Shown here: positions 6,793 to 16,600 of the stretch, piece by piece
Layout: each line of letters opens with the position of its first letter
How positions within the stretch are numbered: position 1 is the stretch's first letter
Virus record (IMG/VR): IMGVR_UViG_3300030099_002160
Coordinates: 1 to 54,878 of that record
DNA from: a virus
Length of the DNA: 54,878 nucleotides
Direction: 5' to 3' (one strand)
Made by a program: the position numbers and the translations under genes
Notes under the pieces: generated by a model
What the model was told of the DNA's origin: nothing
The model's input: only the letters and a program-made list of their open reading frames with translations
Database searches by the model: none

Positions 6793-7074
6793 TTAACTTT
6801 TTTTATTAACTCTGCATTTCCATTTTCTTAGTGCCAACGCTTTTCTTGTTGGTCTTCCTTTTTTATCTTTTAGTGGACCTTTCATTCCACTCATTCTAGC
6901 ACAAAAAGACTTACGTCTCTTAGCTGCTTTACTACCCTTTTTAACCTTACCAGTAACAGGGGCACCCAGTTTACTTCCAGGATTAGCTCTTCTATAAGAA
7001 GCTCTACCCTTTTTGTTTAAACCGCCAGTGGGACTCTTGCCCTCTTTTCTCTGCCATGCTGGTGTCTTTGCCAT
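6793..7074 (-). CDS. Basic protein, DUF6321-like
   Basis: A 93-residue, strongly basic protein. Key segments are TPAWQRKEGKSPTGGLNKKG at the start, RASYRRANPGSKLGAPV, a cysteine-containing KSFCARMSGMKGPLKDKKG and ALALRKWKC near the end. The TPAWQRKEGK..GGLN.KGR and SF.ARM..M.GP blocks are those I remember from the DUF6321 family of aquatic phages and giant viruses. The last residues (CRVNKKS) share an N-K-K ending with neighbouring basic proteins. It is translationally coupled to the gene upstream (TAATG). Function unknown; nucleic-acid binding is likely from the charge. Confidence 0.75.
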   Translation of the reverse strand: MAKTPAWQRKEGKSPTGGLNKKGRASYRRANPGSKLGAPVTGKVKKGSKAAKRRKSFCARMSGMKGPLKDKKGRPTRKALALRKWKCRVNKKS

Positions 7075-7376
7075 TACTTTTTCTTTTTGTTTACCTTAAC
7101 CCCCCTTTGTCTTCTAAGAGCTTCTTTAGCCCTTTTAAATATAGAAGCCTGCTTAGGCTTGCCACCATACTTAGATCTTTGCTCACCTACAGTTAATATC
7201 TGTATCTTTCTAGCGTAAGGTTTATTTATTCTTTTTACCTTGGCTACAGTGGCTCTAGCATCAGACTCAGTAGCGTACTTTATACTAACTGTATCTTTAG
7301 GATTCTCATCCGTATATAATCTTCTACCTGAGCCCTTTGGCTTTTTACCTGTTCCTACAACTGGATCTTTAGCCAT
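7074..7376 (-). CDS. Basic protein of a widespread aquatic-virus family
   Basis: A 100-residue protein with the block GTGKKPKGSGRRLYTDENP (residues 9-27), then DTVSIKYATESDARATVAKV, AYG/KYGGK-type linker and a basic helix (FKRAKEALRRQRG), ending VKVNKKKK. I recognise the first block from small proteins of marine phages; it also appears embedded in larger viral proteins. The mixture of a compact alpha/beta region and a very basic tail suggests DNA or RNA binding, or virion cargo packed against the genome. Junctions with both neighbours are TAATG. No biochemical function is known to me. Confidence 0.7.
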   Translation of the reverse strand: MAKDPVVGTGKKPKGSGRRLYTDENPKDTVSIKYATESDARATVAKVKRINKPYARKIQILTVGEQRSKYGGKPKQASIFKRAKEALRRQRGVKVNKKKK

Positions 7377-7645
7377 TACTTCTTCTTTTTTCTTTTGTTA
7401 ATTCTAGTCCCTTTCTTTCTCTTATATCTACTAACTCTACCCTTAACATTTTTTTCTTTCTGTGCTCTTCTTCTCTCAGACTTACTTAACTCACTCCAAG
7501 TTGCTGGAGTATCTTTACTAACTCTTTTTGTAGGTCTAAAAGTATTTTCTCCGCCACTGTAATCCTTCTTACCCTTAGGTGTTCTCCAATCTTCCTTAAA
7601 CCATCTTTTGAGTCTAAGCCCCGCTTTTGTTTTACGGACAGCCAT
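7376..7645 (-). CDS. Basic protein, DUF5872-like
   Basis: An 89-residue protein, roughly 40 percent Lys plus Arg. LRLKRWFKEDWRTPKGKKDY is followed by FRPTKRVSKDTPATWSEL, the two blocks that mark the DUF5872 family (KKWFKE.W ... RPTKRVS..TP.T..EL), then a basic helix and the tail TRINKRKKKK. DUF5872 domains often occur beside or fused to other small basic domains in aquatic viruses, which fits this cluster. Function unknown; the family name is from memory. It is coupled by TAATG to its upstream and downstream neighbours. Confidence 0.75.
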   Translation of the reverse strand: MAVRKTKAGLRLKRWFKEDWRTPKGKKDYSGGENTFRPTKRVSKDTPATWSELSKSERRRAQKEKNVKGRVSRYKRKKGTRINKRKKKK

Positions 7646-7848
7646 TATCTTCTCTTTTTCTTTTTCTTTTTACCTCCTTCGCCCCAGTTTCTTACACCAA
7701 CTTTTCTACACTTAGCCATGGCTCCACTTCTATACGCAGAAGTTTTAGGTCCATATCTACGAACCACCTTATAGTAACAAGCATCTTTCTTAGATGTTTT
7801 GCCACCTTTCTTATATTTTTTTACAACTCTTTTATTTACTCGGGTCAT
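7645..7848 (-). CDS. Small basic protein with ACYYKV...KCRKVG.RNWG motif
   Basis: A 67-residue protein. The core ACYYKVVRRYGPKTSAYRSG and MAKCRKVGVRNWG match a motif I know from many marine phage and giant-virus proteins (C.YKVK.RY...PSAYASG.L.KCRK.GA.NWG), where it is usually a short module in structural or basic proteins. Two cysteines are retained (about residues 24 and 47). It ends GGKKKKKKRR. It is tightly coupled (TAATG) to the genes on both sides. The precise role is unknown; a virion- or DNA-associated module is the best guess. Confidence 0.7.
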   Translation of the reverse strand: MTRVNKRVVKKYKKGGKTSKKDACYYKVVRRYGPKTSAYRSGAMAKCRKVGVRNWGEGGKKKKKKRR

Positions 7849-8087
7849 TAGTTTCCAACTTGTTTTTTAGCTGCATTATGAGCTTGAGTAAAAGTCTTTC
7901 CCTGCTTCATAAGCTTAATCATAAGATTCATATGTTTTTTAGTATGATGTTTGCTATGTTTTTTCAGAGTGTCCTTTTGTCTATCAGTTAGACCGTCTGT
8001 TCTTTTAACTAATTTAACTTTAGATCCAGTTCTAGACATTGCTGGTCTTCCGACCTTATTACCGTAAGTTCCTTTTCCGCTTGGCAT
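7848..8087 (-). CDS. Small basic protein (GTYGNKVGRP / HSKHHTKKHM family)
   Basis: A 79-residue protein starting MPSGKGTYGNKVGRPAM and containing GLTDRQKDTLKKHSKHHTKKHM followed by LMIKLMKQGKTFTQAHNAA. The His/Lys-rich helix and the closing FTQAHNAA...VGN are shared with a family I associate with marine phages. It is the first gene of the basic run in transcription order and lies 4 bases from the small membrane protein. The His-rich stretch could bind metal or nucleic acid. No function is established as far as I know. Confidence 0.65.
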   Translation of the reverse strand: MPSGKGTYGNKVGRPAMSRTGSKVKLVKRTDGLTDRQKDTLKKHSKHHTKKHMNLMIKLMKQGKTFTQAHNAAKKQVGN

Positions 8088-8091
8088 ATTT

Positions 8092-8304
8092 TTATTTTTT
8101 AGAGAATTTTTCTACGCCACTTATTCCGAAGCATCCTAAGACAACCCAAACAAAAGAGTCGTATACAAATTCATTTATTACTAGATCTTTACCAATCCAG
8201 CCTGTTACCAGATCAGCGACCATTATTATACACATTATTATAAAAGCTACAAAACCAACTATAGCCTTCTCATTCCAATCATTATTGTCTTTAAATATAT
8301 TCAT
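8092..8304 (-). CDS. Small two-TM holin-like protein
   Basis: A 70-residue protein with two hydrophobic helices (IVGFVAFIIMCIIMVADLV, residues about 15-33, and FVWVVLGCFGISGVEKF, about 50-66) joined by a short polar loop, and a Lys-terminated C-terminus. Size and topology resemble class II holins or phage T7 gp17.5-type proteins. This makes it a second holin candidate beside the 3-TM holin of the rightward operon. It is coupled by TAATG to the EF-hand-like gene. Confidence 0.65.
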   Translation of the reverse strand: MNIFKDNNDWNEKAIVGFVAFIIMCIIMVADLVTGWIGKDLVINEFVYDSFVWVVLGCFGISGVEKFSKK

Positions 8305-8906
8305 TACATTCCACCTCTCATTGGGTCATACATACTGATATCAGGTGCCCCTCTCTTATCCGTTTCATTAACTTTTTTTATAAAATCTTCAAACTCTTCA
8401 CGATATTCTTGTGCGAATTTTTCTAAGAGATCGATGTTTTTTTGTCTTTCCTCTGCATTTTTGTCTCTAGTTTCAACTGTTTCTGCTACTCTACCTGGTA
8501 TTTCCGCTGTTCCTGTCCTTTCTCTTTCTGGCATTTCCGCCCCCTCCTGAGGAATTGTTTTCTTTTTTAATGGCACTCCCCCTTCTTGCATAATTATAAG
8601 AGCATCCATAGTATCATCTTCACGCATTTTAAACTTAGGCATCTTAGATCCCATCTCCATGAATCCAGTTCTCTTCATCATTTCTCCACCCTCTTCCATG
8701 CTATACATTTTGTTTTTACCTCCTTTACCATATTTCATCTTCATTCCTTTTTCAGCTTTTCTAAGCATAGCTAGATCTTGAGCATCGATGTCTCCATCAT
8801 TATCTTTATCCATTTCCCTAGATTGAGCTTTTGATAATCCACCCACTCTATAAGTCATTCTGGGCTTGTTCATTCCTCCGCCCATATATTTTTTTCTCAT
8901 TTTCAT
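8304..8906 (-). CDS. Late protein with an EF-hand-like calcium loop
   Basis: A 200-residue protein rich in Met, Lys and Gly. About residues 33-46 read DKDNDGDIDAQDLA, which fits the D-x-D-x-D-G-x-I-x-x-x-D calcium loop of EF-hand or dockerin modules, flanked by short helices. Three Gly-Gly motifs follow (GKGGK, MEEGGEMM, MQEGGVPL), of a kind also present in the 392- and 766-residue virion candidates. The C-terminal half is acidic and helical (LLEKFAQEYREEFEDFIKKV). It overlaps the secreted-protein gene by 4 bases (ATGA). Probably virion-associated; calcium binding is inferred only from the loop. Confidence 0.65.
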   Translation of the reverse strand: MKMRKKYMGGGMNKPRMTYRVGGLSKAQSREMDKDNDGDIDAQDLAMLRKAEKGMKMKYGKGGKNKMYSMEEGGEMMKRTGFMEMGSKMPKFKMREDDTMDALIIMQEGGVPLKKKTIPQEGAEMPERERTGTAEIPGRVAETVETRDKNAEERQKNIDLLEKFAQEYREEFEDFIKKVNETDKRGAPDISMYDPMRGGM

Positions 8907-9583
8907 TTTGTTAAGTATTTAATTTTACCATTTTCTATATATATGTCTTCAGGCTTTCTTATGACCTGACCTTGTAAATTATATAGTAATCCAGATTTTT
9001 TTGACTCATCTAATATTTCTTCAATACTAGATCCGCAGGGCATTCCTGTTTCACAGTCTACATATTCTGTGCTTACTACTTCAACGTATTCTATTTCAGT
9101 TACTGTGTCTGTCACTATCACATCTACGTATTCAATTACATCAATATACAAAGTATCTAAAACATCTGCGTAAACAGTATCTGTTACATATATATATTGT
9201 GTCTCAACAACAGTTTCGTACTCTATAACAGTCTCATATTCTACTATAGTGTCATACTCTGTTATGTACTCAGTAATATACTCTATTACTGGTATGTCTA
9301 TAAAAACTGTATCACATCCTATCGGTATAGGAGGTAAACAATCTGTAGGTAAAGTTGGACCTTCTGTGTTTTCATCAGCAGCATCTACACAATCTTCCCA
9401 GCTATCATTTATCCAATCAGCTTGAACGCAACCATTTGGAGAATACTGAGTCCAGTTTGATGGATCATCTCCACAGTAAAACCCTCCTTGCTGTGCACAC
9501 TCTAAACACAAAGCTTGAAAATCAAATTGCTGAGAATAACTTAGTGATCCTATAAACGCAAATAAAAATATCAACCTATTCAT
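8903..9583 (-). CDS. Secreted repeat protein with T9SS-like C-terminal tail
   Basis: A 226-residue protein. It has a signal peptide (MNRLIFLFAFIGSLSYSQ), a cysteine-rich N-terminal domain (eight Cys in residues 26-90, with Trp/Asp), a middle stalk of alternating Glu-Tyr/Thr-Val repeats (EYITEYDTIVEYETVIEY and similar, about 98-175), a CETGMPCG loop, and a C-terminal LLYNLQGQVIRKPEDIYIEN... tail. A YNLxGQ.V....IYI.NGK ending is typical of sorting tails for the Type IX secretion system of Bacteroidota. The product may therefore be displayed at or released from the host surface. It lies 3 bases from the outer-membrane barrel gene, pointing to a paired envelope function. Confidence 0.75.
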   Translation of the reverse strand: MNRLIFLFAFIGSLSYSQQFDFQALCLECAQQGGFYCGDDPSNWTQYSPNGCVQADWINDSWEDCVDAADENTEGPTLPTDCLPPIPIGCDTVFIDIPVIEYITEYITEYDTIVEYETVIEYETVVETQYIYVTDTVYADVLDTLYIDVIEYVDVIVTDTVTEIEYVEVVSTEYVDCETGMPCGSSIEEILDESKKSGLLYNLQGQVIRKPEDIYIENGKIKYLTK

Positions 9584-9586
9584 AAC

Positions 9587-10660
9587 CTAAAATATTAAAT
9601 AATTAAAACCAAACTTTACTTCATATACTGGCTTCATCCAGTATCTCATGTGCGTTCCTTCCACAAACATACCTAAGTGTTTAGTTATTCTTGATCCAAG
9701 CACTATGCCAGCATCCCATTCTATATTATCCCATTCTTCGACTCCGTACTCAAAAGAGTATTCGTCAAGACCAAAGTGAAAAGGCATGCAGTTAGCCCAT
9801 AAGTGTATCCACATCTTATCCGTATATTTATAATACGCTAAACCTAACACAGCACTTAACTCTTTTTGTAGTCCAAGTTTGTCCAACTCCTTTTCGTTAT
9901 ATCTAGCAACAGCATCTCCGAAGTAGTGGTTGAAGAACTCATCATTTGAGGTAGCGACTAAAATAGAGTCCCCACCACTAACATCGTACCAATTTTGGTT
10001 CACGTAAAAACCTTGAACCCATTGTTCTGGAGCGTACCCAAAGTCTTGAGCCAACTGTTGAAAAGTGGACTCGCCAGGCACCCAGAAGTCTTCTATGGGG
10101 GTAACACCATAGACAGGATGAATACGAAAAACTCCTCCGATTGTAAAATCCCAGTTTCCTTTGTTTATTCTAATTCTATTATCAAGCGATGCGTATCTTA
10201 AGTTAACTCTCTGATTATCAGTAAACTGAGCCTTAGACACAAACTTGTCACCTAAATACCTTAACCATAATTTTTGATCTACAAACTTCTCGCCCCTACT
10301 TCTTATAAAAGAAAAGTTAAGCAAGTATTCCCATCCCACAGCATTACCAAGTGTAACATTGTCTGCTACAGCCTTTTCTGTTCCGTAATACCAAGTCTTC
10401 ACTTTGTACTCATAATCAAACCTAGCTATCTTTCTAAGACCTACAGTTAAGTTATAATCGTAAGGATGTACAATGGTAACATCTTCATAACCTTTAGACA
10501 CAGCGATATAGTCACCTCTTTCGCTAAAAGGTGTGTTCATTGTCATAGATGTATAAAAGGTAGAGTATTTAAAGAAGTTTCCTTGACCAAAGACGGTTGA
10601 AATGCCGAACACTAAAACCATCATTAGAATATATAGTATGTTAGTTACATCTTTTTTCAT
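9587..10660 (-). CDS. Outer-membrane beta-barrel-like exported protein
   Basis: Taking the ATG at 10660 gives a signal peptide MKKDVTNILYILMMVLVFG...FGQ|GNF, better than the in-frame ATG at 10684, which adds hydrophobic residues ahead of the Lys pair. However, 10684 overlaps the giant-protein stop as TAATG, so it could also be used. The mature part (about 325 residues) is rich in aromatic and alternating residues with short turns (YNLTVGLRKIARFDYEYKV; NLRYASLDNRIRINKG; MWIHLWANCMPFHFGLDEY) and ends with a terminal Phe (KFGFNYLIF), as many outer-membrane barrels do. It is cotranscribed with the giant protein and the secreted protein. A role in surface modification or exit is inferred. Confidence 0.7.
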   Translation of the reverse strand: MKKDVTNILYILMMVLVFGISTVFGQGNFFKYSTFYTSMTMNTPFSERGDYIAVSKGYEDVTIVHPYDYNLTVGLRKIARFDYEYKVKTWYYGTEKAVADNVTLGNAVGWEYLLNFSFIRSRGEKFVDQKLWLRYLGDKFVSKAQFTDNQRVNLRYASLDNRIRINKGNWDFTIGGVFRIHPVYGVTPIEDFWVPGESTFQQLAQDFGYAPEQWVQGFYVNQNWYDVSGGDSILVATSNDEFFNHYFGDAVARYNEKELDKLGLQKELSAVLGLAYYKYTDKMWIHLWANCMPFHFGLDEYSFEYGVEEWDNIEWDAGIVLGSRITKHLGMFVEGTHMRYWMKPVYEVKFGFNYLIF

Positions 10661-10683
10661 TACACAAATATAATTAAAAATCA

Positions 10684-13600
10684 TTAATCTAGAGGTATAT
10701 TAACATCTTTTATCAGATCTTCAAAGAAAAATCCAGTAGCTAGTGGAAGCTTTTTAATAGAGTCTAATTTTTTCTCTTGACCATCTGGCATTCTTAAAAC
10801 ATCTTTATACTCTCTAAAAACTTTTCTAGCATTTTTATAATATCTATTATACTCCTCGTCTTTAGTAATCTCAATACCCATACTATCAAAAGCTCTACCT
10901 ATTGCAACATTAATTTCCCCTGGTTTGTCAGAAGTTTCCTGTAGCAAGACTCTAGTTATAGCTGATCTATTTTTATCGCCATCTCTATATTGTCTAACTA
11001 ATTCGACTATAGTTGGATCTCCTATAGAAGCATAAGTTATATTATTATGATAACCTGTGAGCCACCTCTTCCAATCATTTTTGTCAAAAACATGTGTTTC
11101 TATAAATCCAGGTTCCTTGCTTAACTCTTTTACTGACTTCTTTACAGCTTCAACAACCATCACATTATCTAATGTTTGCATTATTTCAGGTAGGGTTTTA
11201 TCTCTATATTCTTCCCTAAGCTCACCATTGTCATCTAATGGTAATGTGAAAATATTACCCTCTTTATCTACGTAAGTTTTGTTTTGGCTATCGTATGTTA
11301 CACCCATATCTTTAGCAACTTGTCTAAAATATTGATCAAACACATAATTCACGTTTGCATTTTCATTAACTAAAGTCTTAGTATTTTCAACTAATGGATC
11401 TACATCTCTCTCTGTTAGATCAACCTTACCTATAAATCTATCTTTAGCTGGTCCAAAGAAGTCTTCAGTAAATTCAATAAAAGCTTTGTCTGTTTCTATC
11501 TTGTCCGCATCAGGTCTAAGTACATTGCCGCCTACAGTATATACATTATTAAATGTTTGATACCAAGGATTTCTATCAAGATTAGTAAATACAGATCCCA
11601 GTCCCTCTTTTAAGTTTTGAGTGTTAGCAAGGGGATCAACAACATTTCTAACCATTCTACCGTCACCAAGAAAATCACTAGCATAGTCAAATGTTGTTGC
11701 TAAAGCTTTTATCAACTGATCCTCTTCTGAGCTTAAATTTCTCATTCTTAAAGGACCTATCACATTTGGATCCCCCCTCCAAACTTGTTCTTCTCTCCAA
11801 AGATCATAGTTTTTGTATATTTTATAAAAGGCTGATATACCTGGATTCGAAGCTAAGACACCCTCGGTTGGAATAGGCATAGACTTTTTAAACATGTCTA
11901 AATAATCCTTTCTGGTATTTGCAGATGGTCTTCCAGTTATGTTTTGATAAGCCAAGTCCTGAGCAGGAAGTTTAATAAAATCTAATGAAAGATCAGTAGG
12001 CAGTTTTAAATAAGAAGGATTAGTCACTGTATTTTGTCTCCTTTCCTTTTCTAAAGCTCTGATTCTCTCAGACAACTCAATAGTGGGATTTTCAAGATAT
12101 TCTAACCTCATATTTTCAATAGCAATTTTGAGATTTTGTTCTTTTTCAGGATCTAAATAATCATGCCCCGACCAAGGAAGCATAACAACAGTGTGATTTT
12201 TCTTATCATACTCACTAACTTTGTCATAAAGATATTCAGTGTTTTCTTTGTCTTGCCTTAGTAAATCTTCTTCTTGCTCTCTTAACTTTATCAAATCATT
12301 TATTATCTCAGCGTCTGTTGTGTTTCCTGAAGTTATAGCTTTGTCATACATTTTTTCAAGCTTCTTAACACTTCTAATATTATTAAATTTATTTTGATTT
12401 TGATCCATGAAGTTTTTATCCAACTCCTTATCTATTCTTTCTTTTTCGTCTTCATCACGATATAGTCTAAACGCTGCTGATAAAGAGAATGCTGTTGCTG
12501 CATAAAATATAAATTGAGACTGTGCAAGATCCCAAAAGAACTGAGCTTTATTTTTCTTAGCGTACTTTAAACGAGAATACATAACTTGAAGACCTGCGTT
12601 TAGATAAGCAAAACCTGCTTTTTTATCAAGAGACTTTATTTCATTACCACCCCCATTAAAGTTAGCGTAATCAACAGCATTTCCTACAGCCAACCTTACA
12701 ATTTCTTTGTACTCTTCTTCATTAGGATCTCTACCATTTTCTTTTTTAAACTTCTTTATATAGGTGGATTTCCATCTTTGCGTATTAGCTAACCTACCCA
12801 TTAACTCACTCCATTGATTTAAAGAACCGAAATATTCCATTGTTTTTCTAAGAGCATTAACTTTATTTGGATCTGAAAATGGCTGATCGTCAGGGTCTAA
12901 AACTATTTGACCGCTCAAAGATGCTTGATTAGCAGCCTCTACAGCTTGATTATACGTTAATCCCTGTTCTTTTTGTAATTTATCTATATACTGCTCTAAA
13001 GGATCTTTGTAGGCTTTTACGTTTCCATTTTCTGAGTTTATACCTTGAGTGTTAAAAAAATCAAGATTACCTCCACCAAGCATATATTCATCAACCAAAG
13101 GTGTGGGAACATCCGTCCCCTTAGCTAGCCTACCTCTGACATTTAAAACATGAGAAAAAGCTTCACTAGAAACACTCGCCCAATCAACAACAGCATTAAA
13201 ATATTTTAGAGGTAAAAATAATCTGTTCCAAAAATTGTAATTATAACTGTCACTAAACTGAACTTGTTGAGTCATATCTAATCTAGCATTATTCAAGAAA
13301 AAGAATATTCCTAAATTTCCAGTAGCAAAAGTTTTTAAGTAATTAGCCAGCGTAGCATTAAATCTAAGAGCAGCACCCACTCCTGGAACTGTTAATAGAC
13401 TGTCAATATTTTGACTCAAACCAGGTCTGTTAAATAAGGATTGATACGCCTCTTCTGTCAACGCCATTTTTTTAACATCTCCATTTATACGAACAGGGAC
13501 TAAGTAGTATTGATTTGTAGCACCATTTATACTATTAGTATACTCAGGAACATAAGGTCTATCTTTAGTAACTGTGTATCCAACAACTTCACTAACAGGT

Positions 13601-16600
13601 ATAGGATTGTTTTCGTATTCTCCAAAGATACGTCTAGCTAAACCAAACCTCTTAGGATTTGTTTCTGATTGAGCCTTTTCAATTATACTTATAGTATTGT
13701 ATATACTATTTATAGCTTCATTAGTGGCTAGAATACTAAATGTAGATCCTATATTACCTTCTAATAGTTTTACTGGATCTGTAAACAATACTTCATCACT
13801 ACCAAGACCTATCTCTTTTAGTGGGTTAGCTACGTTGTGCACTTTAACGGTGCCAGGCATTTTTATATTTATAACATTGTCTTCCGATATAACAGAGTGA
13901 TGTATAAATCTTCTTGGAATATAATCTAGATCTTTTAGATTTGCGTAAGTAATATTGTCTATCAACCCTCCTTCCCACTTTCTCTTTAACAAATCTTTAT
14001 GTACTGAAAATACTTCATCGGCTTTTTTATTCAAAAATTCAAAGTCGGGCTTTGTTTTTTTACTGTCTAGTATAGCCTGTGCGGTTTCTTTAGATAATAC
14101 TTCACCCGTTCTTGGCTGTCCGTCTAAACTTAGCTTAGGATGAAGAAGTCTCCAAGGATTTATATTTAAATCACCCTCTATGTTTTTCATTTCTAATCCA
14201 GGGGGTACTTCTACCTCCATAAATCCATCTTTGACATACTCACCATTTTCTACTAATACTAATTTATATTCTGAAGGTCTGAATCCAAAATCTGATTTTT
14301 CAAAAACTAAATCCATCTTTACTCTTTTGTCTTTGATCTTTCCATCTTCTCCCTTTTCTGAGAATGGATATAAATTTTTAGCTTGTGTTACCAAAATTCT
14401 TATATCTCTTTCTGTTTGTCTGATCTGCCTAGTAATATCTTTACTTTCTTCAGTAGGAGGACCCATAATTCCTTTTGCCTCGTCCCTAGAATCTTTTAAA
14501 GTATTTATATCTTCATATTTTTGATTTATCTCTTTTATCACCTCATCTAAAACCAACTTTCTTCTATCAAACTCATCATCCAAAACTATAACTCTTCTAA
14601 GTAACATTATTGTACCCAGCTCTCTAATTTGATCGTTAGACATCTTGTAAAATATAGGATTAGAAAACTTATCAGCATAATGTCTAGCAGTTCCAGGAGA
14701 GTTGTTCCACCTTATTAATGACATTAGGTTGTCCATAGCTTGAGGCTCTAAGTCATATTTTCTAGCTGCTAATTCTAAGCTTTTTCTAATAAAATATCTA
14801 GAGTCAACCGACCCCTCCATAAGTTTAGATCTTAAACTTCCCACTTGACCAGCTTTGAATTTCGCAACTGCTTGTTGAGCCTGACTCAAAAAGTACGTAA
14901 AGATAGCGTTAGTAGATTTGTTTCTATAGCTGTTATCAATATTAGATTCTAATACTTTATCAAGTTTGTTTACTTCTTCGCTTGTATAACCATCTGGTTT
15001 TGAGGAGTTTATAGAAGGCACAGATTGTTGATCTAACAAAGTTTCTTTTTCATCAAGTTCTTTTTGCTCCTCTTCTGTTAGTGCAGATTCTTCCGTAACT
15101 TCAACATCACCTATGGACGTTTTTGGATTTTGTTCGTGAAGATGGTAGTCATCAAATATTTCATTCTTAAAAAATTCTTTTATAGAAAACTCTAGTTCAG
15201 AAGTGTGCTGTCCTGTGTCTTTTAAATATTTTATAGCCCTATCTATAGCATGACCAACATTAGCTGTTGTTCTAAGACTGATAGAAGCTAACTTAATAGC
15301 TGTCATAAAAGCCTGTCTAAATCCAAAGTCTGAATAAAGATGACCTTCTTTAAGCATGCTATTGTACAGTGCATCTAGTTTTTCTGCTAGTGTAATTAGC
15401 TTCTGAAATCTCGGAACGCTTCTAGCATCTTCTCCATGTCTTTTTCTGACATCCGAGATGTCTTCGGCTGCGAAACCAAGATCAAGCGTTGATTGTCTTC
15501 TGGTAAGTTCGGATCTGAGATCTGTGTCGAAGGATTTGTCTTTTTCTTTAATTGTTTTATATTCTCCATTTGTAAATACTTTAGTGTTAACGTAATTTTT
15601 TTCGAAATAATTAATTTTTATATTGTTGTTTTCAAGTTTTTCTCTAACAGATTCTGCATCTTGATCAAACTTATTTTGTGAGTTTATCCAGTTTTCTTCT
15701 CCTATAATATCATCTATATTATTGAAAGACTTAGTATTCATAGCATACTCTGGTACAAGCTGAAACTCTACTCCTACTATCTGCTTTTGCTGATTATAGT
15801 TAAATGAATATCCAGATATATCAGAAGTATTTAAAGCGTTTACTAAGAACTCTTTATCAGTGTCAGTTAGGGGTGAGTCAAACTCTATTCTTCTATACGG
15901 TCTTGCGTTGGGATGATCTTGACTTGTTGTCCTAGAAACAAACACAGATGTCTGACCGTTGTAGTAACCTATGTCCATAGCTTGATTTACAATAACAGAT
16001 ATATCGGCACCCTTAGGTATAACAGCTTCTGTAGTAATGTTTGGTTCAGCTTGATTATTATATACCCCTTCAGTAATCTCTACTCTTGACATCAAAGGAT
16101 TTAAAGATCTTATAGCTTCTTCCATGTTCTTTTTAGCTTGATCAAATCTAACAGACCCCTTCAAAGTTTGCATAGATATTTGTATAAGCTCTTCATCCGT
16201 AGCTCCTCTTTCTATGGCTGGATACAATTTATTATACACATTAGCCATGTGCATCTCTTTATCTTGACCTATAAAAGCACTAGCTCCAACAGAAAGTCTT
16301 TCTACTGTGCCATTAGCTTTTATCTTAGAGTCCATAGTAGTAAGTTTCTCTATGTTTCTAAAACCCATAGTGTCCCACAGAGTCTGTTCATACTGCCATA
16401 TTATAGCTTGAACGTCTTCTATCTCTATATTATCAACTCCAAACAGTGAACTCAGGTCTCTGGTAGAAGTAAGATCTCTAAGAACATCTTGCATAAATTT
16501 AAAGTCTGGATCAGAAACCCCACGCTCTTGTGGTTGTCTACGTCTCCAGTATACTGGACCTGTAGGTTGTGAACCAGTTTGTTTATAGGCTGAGTCATAC

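Noticed and set aside
7627-7991. Plus-strand frames across the basic-protein cluster
   Set aside because: They are Phe/Leu/Ser-rich mirror images of Lys/Arg-rich genes on the minus strand.
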